Assembly (NCBI RefSeq): GCF_004786035.1 | Contig: NZ_CP035088.1 | Span: forward strand, 2,764,001-2,828,000 | Direction: 5' to 3' | Origin: Pseudomonas viciae | GTDB taxonomy: Bacteria; Pseudomonadota; Gammaproteobacteria; Pseudomonadales; Pseudomonadaceae | Length of the DNA stretch: 64,000 bases | Part shown: positions 26,408-35,512 of the stretch, in pieces | Layout of the letters: each line of letters begins with the position of its first letter | Numbering within the stretch: position 1 is the first letter of the stretch | The notes under the pieces: model-generated | Seen by the model: only the letters and a program-made list of their open reading frames with translations | Databases searched by the model: none | What the model was told of the DNA's origin: nothing | Program-made: the position numbers and the translations under genes

Positions 26408-28561
26408 ATGAACTTTACCCAGCCTCGTTTGAGATTGCTGTCGATACTGAGTGTGACTCTGTTAATCCTGGGCTGTACGGCCTACTACCTGCTTCGCCCG
26501 GACGGTGCACCGGCATATGAAGGCTTTAGCGCCGAGGACATGAACGAAGGCGGTATAGAAGACATCGGTACGCTGGCGCTGCCCGAGGTGGAAAAGCGCT
26601 TGAATTACTTGATCCATGACACGGGTGACAGCCTCAGGTCGTTGGCGCTGGTCATGGACGCGCAATTGAGCCTGACTATTGGCGCAACCGAGCCGGCCAG
26701 CGAGCAGGCGTTGCAATACGAGGAACTGTTTGTCCCGTTCACCAGTGCGCAGCTGAAAACCGCACTGGCGTCGGTCCAGGACCTGCGTTTCGCCCAGAAG
26801 CTGTTTGCCGATGGTTCCGAAGTGAGGCTCGATACCAGCAGCCTTGATCCGCTCTGGAAGCGCGCGGCCACGCCGGATGAGCCGGTGGCTGCGCAGTACC
26901 GGCCGGAGCGCCTGCGTTTTCGCGACGGCAGCGAAAAAAACTTTGCCGATCTCACGGCGCCGGCCCAGATTGAGTCGGACGAGATACTGTCGCCCCGTGA
27001 AACGATCGCACTTTCGGTCAACAAACCCTTGGCCAGTCTCGGCCTGACGATCGCTTACCGCAGCTACCCGGGGTTCAAGAAAGTCGTTCTGGACAAGGAC
27101 CACCCCAAGGTTGCCCTGGACGACGGTCAATCTTTCCAGCTCACGGCCCTGGGTGATGACAGCGCCTCATTGCGGCTGAGTACGCTGAAAACGTCGACCT
27201 TGGTGGTGCAAGGGGTGACCGAGGCGGGCAAGGCGCTCTACAGCAACGGGAACAACACTCGTTCCTTCCCCTCGGACGAGGACATTGCGGCGTTGCGTGA
27301 CTATCACGCTGCGCTGCTCGAGACCAAGAAGGATCTCGCGCAGCTCAAGACCGGTCAGGCTGTGCAGCAGCGGCTGGAGCAGGTGACCCAGGCGCTTGTC
27401 ACCGGGGTGGGGCCGCTGAAGAACACCGAGGCCGACTACCACTTCGAGGCTACCCCGCAGCGCATCGTCATTCATGTACTTGATCCGCTGGAAGACAACA
27501 CCGTTGAGTTCACCCAGGTCGACAACGTCCTCGCGGAACAAGCGCGTTACATCGCTCTGGACCGGAGCGCCGAGCGCTATGGCTTCATCGATCAGGCCGG
27601 CCAGTGGGTGATCAAACCCCGTTGGGTGCAGGTGCAAGATAGCCTGATGGCCGATACCTACACGTTGTTTACCCCGGAAAAATCCAGCGATCCCGAGTCG
27701 GACGGACAGGCGTTGCGCAGCCAACTCGCCTATTTTCCCGCCGGCAGCAACAAGCTCGTGGACCTGCCGTTCGAATACATCACCGAGGCGTTGAGCAATG
27801 GCCTGCTGTTGGTGGAACGGGAAACCAACGGACCTTATGGGCTTTACGACGCCAGGAATCATCGTTTCATATTACCGATGAAGTTCGTCAACCCCACCGT
27901 GACCGACAATGTGTTCATTGCCCGTCTCGGCAAGCGAACCGATGTCATGGAAGGCCTGTACGGTGCCTATACCCTGGATGGCAAGGAAATCCTGCCGACG
28001 CAATTCTCGGGTATCGAGCACCGCGAGGGTTTTCTTTACACCAGCTCCGCCGATCGGAGCCGACAGGACGTTTTCGACCTGGAAGGTAAACGGATCAATC
28101 TTCAGGGTTATAACGTGATAGGTCGATTCGTGGGGCAGCAACCGTTACTGGTGCAGGACACTAAAAGCAGGAAATTCGCTTTTATCAATCGCCAGGGCGC
28201 GCGGCTACCCATCAAATTGCCGTATGACGAGGTGGCGCCGTTTTCCAACGGCATGGCGGTGGTCGGGCGCAATGGCAGCTACGGTGCCATCGACCTGGCG
28301 GGCACGTTGCAGGTCCCACTGGATTACACCCAGATCAACGCGTTCCAGACCCGTTACGCAGCGGCCATCCGGGCCGGCGGTGGTTCCGGGCTGGTCCTGA
28401 TCAGTCAAACCAACAAGTTGATCAAGGAATTGGGTTCCTACACCAGCCTGAAGGTGCCGGATAACGGCAATGAAGCCCGTTACTACGTGAGGGATCCCAG
28501 TAATAGTGACGAGTACCTGGTCTATGACGCCGATGGCAATCTCGTGCAGAAAGACGAATAG
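26408..28561 (+). CDS. WG-repeat lipoprotein
   Basis: 717 residues from ATG 26408. The N-terminus (RLRLLSILSVTLLILGCTAY) ends in a lipobox with Cys about residue 23, so it is probably lipid-anchored. The C-terminal half contains several WG-type repeats: ERYGFIDQAGQWVIKPRW, NGPYGLYDARNHRFILPMKF, LYGAYTLDGKEILPTQFSGI, KFAFINRQGARLPIKLPYDE and GSYGAIDLAGTLQVPLDYTQ. WG repeats are thought to be protein-binding beta repeats; no enzymatic function is known. The N-terminal half (residues 40-350) is not recognised. Confidence 0.85.
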   Translation: MNFTQPRLRLLSILSVTLLILGCTAYYLLRPDGAPAYEGFSAEDMNEGGIEDIGTLALPEVEKRLNYLIHDTGDSLRSLALVMDAQLSLTIGATEPASEQALQYEELFVPFTSAQLKTALASVQDLRFAQKLFADGSEVRLDTSSLDPLWKRAATPDEPVAAQYRPERLRFRDGSEKNFADLTAPAQIESDEILSPRETIALSVNKPLASLGLTIAYRSYPGFKKVVLDKDHPKVALDDGQSFQLTALGDDSASLRLSTLKTSTLVVQGVTEAGKALYSNGNNTRSFPSDEDIAALRDYHAALLETKKDLAQLKTGQAVQQRLEQVTQALVTGVGPLKNTEADYHFEATPQRIVIHVLDPLEDNTVEFTQVDNVLAEQARYIALDRSAERYGFIDQAGQWVIKPRWVQVQDSLMADTYTLFTPEKSSDPESDGQALRSQLAYFPAGSNKLVDLPFEYITEALSNGLLLVERETNGPYGLYDARNHRFILPMKFVNPTVTDNVFIARLGKRTDVMEGLYGAYTLDGKEILPTQFSGIEHREGFLYTSSADRSRQDVFDLEGKRINLQGYNVIGRFVGQQPLLVQDTKSRKFAFINRQGARLPIKLPYDEVAPFSNGMAVVGRNGSYGAIDLAGTLQVPLDYTQINAFQTRYAAAIRAGGGSGLVLISQTNKLIKELGSYTSLKVPDNGNEARYYVRDPSNSDEYLVYDADGNLVQKDE

Positions 28562-28579
28562 GCGCTGATGCACTGAACC

Positions 28580-28640
28580 TGTGGCGAGGGAGCTATAGGT
28601 GTAGGAGCTGTCGAGCGGGAACAAGCTCCCTCGCCACAGG
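28580..28640. repeat. Inverted repeat of the GTGGCGAGGGAGC type
   Basis: CTGTGGCGAGGGAGCT faces AGCTCCCTCGCCACAG across about 30 nt. It lies between two convergent genes and probably terminates both. The same arm sequence forms the tight palindromes at 37614 and 51081. Confidence 0.85.
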
Positions 28641-28659
28641 GGAGCTATCGCCTTTGGAA

Positions 28660-29013
28660 TCAGAGCTGGCTTATATAGGTGCCCGTCCCCTTGAGGATGT
28701 TCTGCAACGTCAGTTCGACTTCCACCAGATCCGCCGCATCAGTGTCATGGGTGATTTCCAGTACATCGTCGCCATTGAGCGCATCGGCATCGGCCGCTGC
28801 AATTTCAATCAGCAGGCGGGTAGGGCTGAGGGTGACTTTCACGCCATCGAGCGTCGAAGGCTCGCCATCGAGGGCGATTTCCAGTTCGTCTTCGTCGGGG
28901 TAGCGGGTCATCAGGAACATTTCGCCCTGGGCGCTGTGGCAGCAGAGCATGGCCATGTTGTCTTCTTCTTCGTCGCACGGGTTGGCGATCAGCAGGGCGG
29001 TGGTCATTTGCAT
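28660..29013 (-). CDS. Small acidic conserved protein of unknown function
   Basis: 117 residues; ATG 29013 lies 9 nt after GGAG. It is strongly acidic (PCDEEEDNMAMLCCHSAQGE, YPDEDELEIALDGEPS, DADALNGDDVLEITHDTD). No signal peptide or membrane segment. It sits between the WG protein and gdhB; I recall a small hypothetical gene in the same place between gdhB and the MoxR operon of P. aeruginosa, which supports conservation, but family and function are unknown. Confidence 0.75.
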   Translation of the reverse strand: MQMTTALLIANPCDEEEDNMAMLCCHSAQGEMFLMTRYPDEDELEIALDGEPSTLDGVKVTLSPTRLLIEIAAADADALNGDDVLEITHDTDAADLVEVELTLQNILKGTGTYISQL

Positions 29014-29246
29014 GGTGATGGGCTCCTGGCTCGATGAGCCGAAAAAAGTGGATTTTGCCAGCCTGGAAGACTTTGCGCTGGATTACCGCAATCTGGCTGC
29101 GATTTCACCCTGCCAGGTGCCGTTTGGCCCCTGGGCTGCTAGGGTTGTTCGATGAACACGGGCCGGTTTAGCTTGCCGATGACCGAATATGTCGCAGCGC
29201 CGCAAGCAGGCATATTGTCGCACTCGTTAAGCTGCGCAACGGATGT

Positions 29247-29286
29247 GCACCTGCAAAGGCCACCCCGAGGTGCTTTTTGCAGGTGC
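29247..29286 (+). other. Stem-loop in the gdhB upstream region
   Basis: GCACCTGCAAA (29247-29257) pairs perfectly with TTTGCAGGTGC (29276-29286). The loop contains its own small CACC-CCGA-GGTG hairpin. It lies 171 nt before the gdhB start in a 444-bp gene-free gap (29014-29457) that otherwise shows nothing recognisable. It could be an upstream terminator, an attenuator or a protein site. Confidence 0.5.
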
Positions 29287-29457
29287 CCATGACATGAAAT
29301 TACATGGAAAAGGATGTGACCTGCGGGTCGCGTCCAGCTTCACCCACCTGTCATCCTGTTTCCTCTGCCCGAGAATCAGGAACGGGATGGCCGACAGCCC
29401 CGCAAGGGGTTGCACGCGACGCTTTCATCAATAACAAGCCCAAGCGGAGTACCACAG

Positions 29458-32400
29458 ATGGCGTTCTTCACCGCAGCCAGCAAAGCCGACTTCCAGCATC
29501 AACTGCAAGCGGCACTGGCGCAGCACATCAGTGAACAGGCACTGCCACAAGTGGCGCTGTTCGCTGAACAATTCTTCGGCATCATTTCCCTCGATGAACT
29601 CACCCAGCGCCGGTTGTCCGACCTCGCCGGCTGCACCCTGTCTGCCTGGCGCCTGCTTGAGCGCTTCGATCACGCGCAACCGCAGGTGCGTGTCTACAAC
29701 CCCGATTACGAACGCCACGGCTGGCAGTCGACCCACACGGCCGTGGAAGTGCTGCACCATGACCTGCCGTTCCTGGTGGATTCGGTCCGTACCGAACTGA
29801 ACCGTCGCGGCTACAGCATCCATACCCTGCAAACCACCGTGCTGAGCGTGCGTCGCGGCAGCAAGGGCGAGTTGCTGGAAATCCTGCCAAAGGGCACCCA
29901 GGGCGACGACATCCTGCAAGAGTCGTTGATGTACCTGGAAATCGACCGCTGCGCCAACGCCGCCGAACTCAATGTCCTGAGCAAGGAACTTGAGCAAGTG
30001 CTGGGCGAAGTGCGGGTGGCGGTGGCTGATTTCGAGCCGATGAAAGCCAAGGTCCAGGAAATCCTGATCGGCCTGGACGAAAGCGCCTATGCCATCGATG
30101 CCGACGAAAAAAGCGAAATCAAGAGCTTCCTGGAATGGCTGGTGGGCAACCACTTCACCTTCCTCGGCTACGAAGAGTTCGTGGTGCGTGATGAAGCCGA
30201 TGGCGGCCACATCGAATACAACCCCGATTCGTTCCTCGGCCTGACCAAACTGCTGCGCGCCGGCCTCACCGCCGATGACCTGCGCATCGAAGACTACGCC
30301 GTCAACTACCTGCGCGAACCGACCCTGCTGTCGTTCGCCAAGGCCGCGCACCCGAGCCGCGTACACCGTCCGGCCTACCCGGACTACGTGTCGATCCGCG
30401 TGATCGACGCCAATGGCAAGGTCGTCAAGGAATGCCGCTTCATGGGCCTGTACACCTCCTCGGTGTATGGCGAGAGCGTGCGGGTCATCCCGTACATCCG
30501 TCGCAAGGTCGAGGAAGTCGAGCGTCGTTCGGGCTTCCAGGCCAAGGCGCACCTGGGCAAGGAATTGGCTCAGGTGGTCGAAGTGCTGCCCCGTGACGAC
30601 CTGTTCCAGACCCCGGTGGACGAGCTGTTCAGCACCGTCATGTCCATCGTGCAGATCCAGGAACGCAACAAGATCCGTGTGTTCCTGCGCAAAGACCCGT
30701 ATGGCCGTTTCTGCTACTGCCTGGCCTACGTGCCGCGGGATATCTATTCCACCGAAGTGCGCCAGAAGATCCAGCAAGTGCTGATGGATCGCCTGAAGGC
30801 CTCGGATTGCGAGTTCTGGACCTTCTTCTCCGAATCCGTGCTGGCCCGCGTGCAGTTGATTCTGCGGGTGGACCCGAAGAACCGTCTCGACATCGATCCG
30901 GTCCTGCTGGAAAAAGAAGTGGTGCAGGCCTGCCGCAGCTGGAAGGACGACTACGCCAACCTGGTGATCGAAAGCTTCGGCGAAGCCCAGGGCACCAACG
31001 TGCTGTCGGATTTCCCGAAAGGCTTCCCGGCCGGCTACCGTGAGCGTTTTGCCGCCCACTCGGCCGTGGTCGACATGCAGCACCTGCTGAGCCTGAGCGA
31101 AAAAAATCCGCTGGTGATGAGCTTCTACCAGCCGCTGGGCCAGGTATCCGGCCAGCGCGAGTTGCATTGCAAGCTGTATCACGCCGACACGCCGCTGGCG
31201 CTGTCCGACGTCCTGCCGATCCTGGAAAACCTCGGCCTGCGCGTGCTGGGCGAGTTCCCGTACCGCCTGCGCCACACCAATGGCCGCGAATTCTGGATTC
31301 ATGACTTTGCGTTCACCGCCGCCGAAGGCCTGGACCTGGACATCCAGCAGCTCAACGACACCTTGCAGGACGCCTTCGTCCACATCGTGCGTGGCGATGC
31401 CGAGAACGATGCGTTCAACCGCCTGGTGCTGACCGCCGGCCTGCCATGGCGTGACGTCGCGCTGCTGCGTGCCTACGCCCGTTACCTGAAGCAGATCCGC
31501 CTGGGCTTTGACCTGGGTTACATCGCCAGCACCCTGAACAACCACACCGACATCGCTCGCGAGTTGACCCGGTTGTTCAAGACCCGCTTCTACCTGGCGC
31601 GCAAACTCAGCGGCGATGACCTGGAAGACAAGCAGTTGCGTCTGGAACAGGCGATCCTCACGGCGCTGGACGACGTCCAGGTGCTCAACGAAGACCGCAT
31701 CCTGCGTCGCTACCTGGACCTGATCAAGGCCACCCTGCGGACCAACTTCTACCAGACCGACGCCAACGGCCAGAACAAGTCCTACTTCAGCTTCAAGTTC
31801 AACCCGCACCTGATCCCGGAACTGCCGAAACCGGTGCCCAAGTTCGAGATCTTCGTCTACTCGCCACGGGTCGAAGGCGTGCACTTGCGCTTCGGCAACG
31901 TTGCTCGCGGCGGCCTGCGCTGGTCCGACCGTGAAGAAGACTACCGCACTGAAGTGCTCGGCCTGGTGAAGGCCCAGCAAGTGAAGAACTCGGTGATCGT
32001 GCCGGTGGGCGCCAAGGGCGGTTTCCTGCCACGTCGCCTGCCGCTGGGCGGCAGCCGGGACGAGATCGCGGCCGAGGGTATCGCCTGCTATCGCATCTTC
32101 ATTTCGGGCCTGCTGGACATCACCGACAACCTCAAGGACGGCGCGCTGGTGCCGCCGGCCAACGTTGTGCGGCATGACGACGATGACCCGTACCTGGTAG
32201 TGGCGGCGGACAAAGGCACTGCGACCTTCTCCGACATCGCCAACGGCATCGCCATCGACTACGGCTTCTGGCTGGGCGATGCGTTCGCCTCCGGCGGTTC
32301 GGCCGGCTACGATCACAAGAAAATGGGCATCACCGCCAAGGGCGCGTGGGTGGGCGTTCAGCGTCACTTCCGCGAGCGCGGCATCAATGTCCAGGAAGAC

Positions 32401-34326
32401 AGCATCACCGTGGTGGGTGTCGGCGACATGGCCGGCGACGTGTTCGGCAACGGCTTGTTGATGTCCGACAAGCTGCAACTGGTCGCGGCCTTCAACCACT
32501 TGCACATCTTCATCGACCCGAACCCGGAGCCCGCCAGCAGCTTTGCCGAGCGCAAGCGTCTGTTCGATTTGCCGCGTTCGGCCTGGACCGACTACGACGC
32601 CAGCATCATGTCCGAAGGCGGCGGGATCTTCTCGCGTAGCGCCAAGAGCATCGCCATCTCGCCGCAGATGAAAGAGCGCTTCGACATCAAGGCCGACAAA
32701 CTGACCCCGACCGAACTGCTCAATGCCTTGCTCAAGGCACCGGTGGATCTGTTGTGGAACGGCGGTATCGGTACCTACGTCAAGGCCAGCAGCGAAAGCC
32801 ACGCCGATGTCGGCGACAAGGCCAACGATGCACTGCGGGTGAATGGCAACGAACTGCGCTGCAAAGTGGTGGGCGAGGGCGGCAACCTGGGCATGACCCA
32901 GCTGGGTCGCGTCGAGTTCGGCCTCAATGGCGGCGGTTCCAACACCGACTTCATCGATAACGCTGGCGGCGTGGACTGCTCCGACCACGAAGTGAACATC
33001 AAGATCCTGCTCAACGAAGTGGTGCAGGCCGGTGACATGACCGACAAGCAACGCAACCAGTTGCTGGCGAGCATGACCGACGAAGTCGGTGGCCTGGTGT
33101 TGGGCAACAACTACAAGCAGACCCAGGCCCTGTCCCTGGCGGCCCGTCGCGCCTTCGTGCGGATCGCCGAATACAAGCGCCTGATGAACGACCTGGAAGC
33201 CCGGGGCAAGCTGGACCGCGCCATCGAGTTCCTGCCGACCGAAGAACAGCTGACTGAGCGTGTCGCGGCGGGCCATGGCCTGACCCGTGCCGAACTGTCG
33301 GTGCTGATCTCCTACAGCAAGATCGACCTCAAGGAAGCGCTGCTCAACTCCCTGGTACCGGACGACGATTACCTGACCCGTGACATGGAAACCGCGTTCC
33401 CGCCGACGCTGGTGAATCAATTCTCCGAGGCCATGCGTCGCCATCGCCTGAAACGCGAGATCGTCAGCACCCAGATCGCCAACGACCTGGTCAACCACAT
33501 GGGCATTACCTTCGTTCAAAGGCTCAAGGAGTCTACGGGCATGAGCCCGGCGAACGTGGCCGGTGCCTATGTGATCGTGCGCGATATCTTCCATCTCCCG
33601 CACTGGTTCCGGCAGATCGAAGCGCTGGACCATCAGGTCTCGGCCGACGTGCAACTGGAGCTGATGGACGAGCTGATGCGCCTGGGCCGTCGCGCCACGC
33701 GCTGGTTCCTGCGCAGCCGTCGCAACGAGCAGAACGCTGCCCGTGACGTCGCGCACTTCGGTCCGCACCTGGCGGCGTTGGGCCTCAAGCTCGACGAACT
33801 GCTGGAAGGCCCGACCCGCGAAGGCTGGCAGACCCGCTACCAGGCCTATGTCGCGGCTGGCGTGCCAGAGTTGTTGGCGCGCATGGTCGCCGGCACCACG
33901 CACCTGTACACCTTGCTGCCGATCATCGAGGCGTCCGACGTGACTGGCCAGAACGCCGCCGATGTGGCCAAGGCTTACTTCGCCGTGGGCAGCGCCCTGG
34001 ACATTACCTGGTACCTGCAACAGATCAGCGCTCTGCCGGTGGAAAACAACTGGCAGGCCCTGGCCCGCGAAGCGTTCCGCGATGACGTCGACTGGCAGCA
34101 ACGGGCGATCACCATCTCGGTCCTGCAGGAGGGTGACGGTAGTCAGGAAGTGGAAACCCGCCTGGCACTATGGCTGGAGCAGCATCACAGCATGGTCGAG
34201 CGCTGGCGCGCGATGCTGGTGGACATCCGTGCCGCCAGCGGCACCGACTACGCCATGTACGCGGTCGCCAACCGCGAGCTGCTGGACCTGGCAATGAGTG
34301 GTCAGGCGGTCGTAACGGCCAACTGA
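29458..34326 (+). CDS. gdhB: NAD-specific glutamate dehydrogenase, large (180-kDa) type
   Basis: 1622 residues, matching the roughly 1620 of the P. aeruginosa GdhB. It deaminates glutamate to 2-oxoglutarate with NAD+, mainly in arginine and glutamate catabolism. The start MAFFTAASKADFQHQL follows GGAG at a suitable distance. The regulatory N-terminal half (about 1-700) precedes the catalytic core near residues 810-1100: RGGLRWSDREEDYRTEVLGL, VKNSVIVPVGAKGGF with the catalytic lysine, GGSAGYDHKKMGITAKGAW, and the nucleotide-binding VVGVGDMAGDVFGNGLL. Single-gene transcript with a strong terminator. In P. aeruginosa the gene is induced by arginine; an ArgR site was not located here. Confidence 0.97.
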   Translation: MAFFTAASKADFQHQLQAALAQHISEQALPQVALFAEQFFGIISLDELTQRRLSDLAGCTLSAWRLLERFDHAQPQVRVYNPDYERHGWQSTHTAVEVLHHDLPFLVDSVRTELNRRGYSIHTLQTTVLSVRRGSKGELLEILPKGTQGDDILQESLMYLEIDRCANAAELNVLSKELEQVLGEVRVAVADFEPMKAKVQEILIGLDESAYAIDADEKSEIKSFLEWLVGNHFTFLGYEEFVVRDEADGGHIEYNPDSFLGLTKLLRAGLTADDLRIEDYAVNYLREPTLLSFAKAAHPSRVHRPAYPDYVSIRVIDANGKVVKECRFMGLYTSSVYGESVRVIPYIRRKVEEVERRSGFQAKAHLGKELAQVVEVLPRDDLFQTPVDELFSTVMSIVQIQERNKIRVFLRKDPYGRFCYCLAYVPRDIYSTEVRQKIQQVLMDRLKASDCEFWTFFSESVLARVQLILRVDPKNRLDIDPVLLEKEVVQACRSWKDDYANLVIESFGEAQGTNVLSDFPKGFPAGYRERFAAHSAVVDMQHLLSLSEKNPLVMSFYQPLGQVSGQRELHCKLYHADTPLALSDVLPILENLGLRVLGEFPYRLRHTNGREFWIHDFAFTAAEGLDLDIQQLNDTLQDAFVHIVRGDAENDAFNRLVLTAGLPWRDVALLRAYARYLKQIRLGFDLGYIASTLNNHTDIARELTRLFKTRFYLARKLSGDDLEDKQLRLEQAILTALDDVQVLNEDRILRRYLDLIKATLRTNFYQTDANGQNKSYFSFKFNPHLIPELPKPVPKFEIFVYSPRVEGVHLRFGNVARGGLRWSDREEDYRTEVLGLVKAQQVKNSVIVPVGAKGGFLPRRLPLGGSRDEIAAEGIACYRIFISGLLDITDNLKDGALVPPANVVRHDDDDPYLVVAADKGTATFSDIANGIAIDYGFWLGDAFASGGSAGYDHKKMGITAKGAWVGVQRHFRERGINVQEDSITVVGVGDMAGDVFGNGLLMSDKLQLVAAFNHLHIFIDPNPEPASSFAERKRLFDLPRSAWTDYDASIMSEGGGIFSRSAKSIAISPQMKERFDIKADKLTPTELLNALLKAPVDLLWNGGIGTYVKASSESHADVGDKANDALRVNGNELRCKVVGEGGNLGMTQLGRVEFGLNGGGSNTDFIDNAGGVDCSDHEVNIKILLNEVVQAGDMTDKQRNQLLASMTDEVGGLVLGNNYKQTQALSLAARRAFVRIAEYKRLMNDLEARGKLDRAIEFLPTEEQLTERVAAGHGLTRAELSVLISYSKIDLKEALLNSLVPDDDYLTRDMETAFPPTLVNQFSEAMRRHRLKREIVSTQIANDLVNHMGITFVQRLKESTGMSPANVAGAYVIVRDIFHLPHWFRQIEALDHQVSADVQLELMDELMRLGRRATRWFLRSRRNEQNAARDVAHFGPHLAALGLKLDELLEGPTREGWQTRYQAYVAAGVPELLARMVAGTTHLYTLLPIIEASDVTGQNAADVAKAYFAVGSALDITWYLQQISALPVENNWQALAREAFRDDVDWQQRAITISVLQEGDGSQEVETRLALWLEQHHSMVERWRAMLVDIRAASGTDYAMYAVANRELLDLAMSGQAVVTAN

Positions 34327-34341
34327 TCCGGCGTTGAATGA

Positions 34342-34373
34342 AAAAGCCCCGCATTGAGAGATGCGGGGCTTTT
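34342..34373 (+). terminator. Strong rho-independent terminator after gdhB
   Basis: A 13-bp stem (AAAAGCCCCGCAT and its complement) with a 6-nt loop, followed by a run of T, 15 nt after the gdhB stop. The symmetric A/T flanks allow it to work in both directions, also serving the convergent cupin gene. Confidence 0.95.
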
Positions 34374-34434
34374 TTATTGATGCAGTTGCTCCTTAGGTAA
34401 AGATACTCCCACAGAGGCGCAGCGGTGTGGCTGG

Positions 34435-34839
34435 TCAGTTTTTCAGCGGAATCAACACCGCCTCATCCTTGCCCATCACCATGAACACCAGCAACTTCGC
34501 CGGTTCGGTCGCGCTGGCGTTTTTCGAAACCAGGTGCTCGGACCCTGCGGCTTCGTACCAGAATTCCCCCGCCTTGTAGGTGATCGCCGGCTCGCCCTTG
34601 ACCTGTGAGGTGATGGCGCCTTCCAGTACATAGGCCATGGCCGTGCCCTCATGTTTGTGGGCGATGGACGACTGGCCGGGGGCGTAGTCGACGGTCAGCA
34701 TCATGGCCTTTTTCCCGGGAGCGTTTTTCAACATCTGCTCCTGCAACACGTTGACCTTCTCCGAGGGCGCGGCTTCGTGGGCGTAGATGTGGGTGATGGG
34801 CAGCAGGCTGAGGGCGGCGATCAGATAGAGGGCTTTCAT
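34435..34839 (-). CDS. Exported cupin-domain protein
   Basis: 134 residues with a signal peptide (MKALYLIAALSLLPITHIYA, cut before HEAAP). A single cupin barrel follows, with the metal-binding motif SSIAHKHEGTAMAYVLEGAI and the second motif GEFWYEAAGSEHLVSKNASA. It is periplasmic by the signal peptide. Similar small exported cupins are found beside quinone or stress genes but the substrate is unknown. Confidence 0.85.
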   Translation of the reverse strand: MKALYLIAALSLLPITHIYAHEAAPSEKVNVLQEQMLKNAPGKKAMMLTVDYAPGQSSIAHKHEGTAMAYVLEGAITSQVKGEPAITYKAGEFWYEAAGSEHLVSKNASATEPAKLLVFMVMGKDEAVLIPLKN

Positions 34840-34990
34840 GGCAGGTTACCTTCGTGGGTTTTTTGAGTGAGTTCGCGTTGCCGCGATGATGAAGTCACCC
34901 TAAGCCCCACGTTGAGGCAAACAAACGTCCAATCTTTCGGAAGGCGGGTAGACCAATGCCGCGATCCACCAAACTCGAAAGGTAACCCCC

Positions 34991-35096
34991 TGTAGGAGCT
35001 GCCGAAGGCTGCGATCTTTTGATCTTTTGATCTTTCGCTTGAGATTCAATTGGATTGGACAAGATCGCAGCCTCGTTGCACTCGGCAGCTCCTACG
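34991..35096. repeat. Long dispersed inverted repeat (TGTAGGAGCTGCCGA type)
   Basis: TGTAGGAGCTGCCGAAGGCT faces GCACTCGGCAGCTCCTACG, with an inner pair GGCTGCGATCTTTTG / CAAGATCGCAGCC and a tandem GATCTTTTGATCTTTTGATC in the loop. A typical Pseudomonas intergenic element, in the 268-bp gap between the cupin and ABM genes. The remaining gap sequence is the cupin promoter region. Confidence 0.85.
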
Positions 35097-35107
35097 GGCC
35101 CGGGGTG

Positions 35108-35389
35108 TCAGCTGTTGAAGTCGACACTGCGGGCCAGGCGGTTGTCGATCAGGCCGATAAAGCCCTGCACCTCGGGGCAGTTGAAGTGGGCTTGCATCGC
35201 CGCTTCCGATTGCCAGCGGGCGCTGACGTTCCAGCGGTCGCCATCCTCCGGGCAACGGTCGACCATGTAGGCATCGCACCCCGGCTGTGCACGCAGGGTC
35301 TCGACGATTTGCTGCAACTGCCGGCCCAGTTCTTCCGAGCGCCCGGCGGCGGCCTGCACCTGGACGGTATTGATCACTTGGCGAGACAT
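35108..35389 (-). CDS. ABM-domain (antibiotic biosynthesis monooxygenase-like) protein
   Basis: 93 residues, one dimeric alpha/beta-barrel domain: INTVQVQAAAGRSEELGRQL, AQPGCDAYMVDRCPEDGDRW, NVSARWQSEAAMQAHFNCPE. Cofactor-free monooxygenases or quinol/heme-handling proteins have this fold. No catalytic assignment is possible from sequence. It is transcribed in the same direction as the MocR gene upstream, 124 nt away. Confidence 0.88.
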   Translation of the reverse strand: MSRQVINTVQVQAAAGRSEELGRQLQQIVETLRAQPGCDAYMVDRCPEDGDRWNVSARWQSEAAMQAHFNCPEVQGFIGLIDNRLARSVDFNS

Positions 35390-35512
35390 TGTTCAGGCTC
35401 CTGAATCAAGTCGAATGGGGGTTGCTCAACATTCAACGACACCCGTGCAGGATAGGCCTGTCGGGGCGAGGCTCAAACAGCCAATGGGCGGATAAATGCC
35501 CAGTCCAATCGC

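Noticed and set aside
29428..34101. A 1557-codon open frame antisense to gdhB
   Set aside because: It mirrors the gdhB codon pattern exactly, its product is His/Gln/Val-rich without any family motif, and gdhB is certain. GC-rich third positions create such frames.
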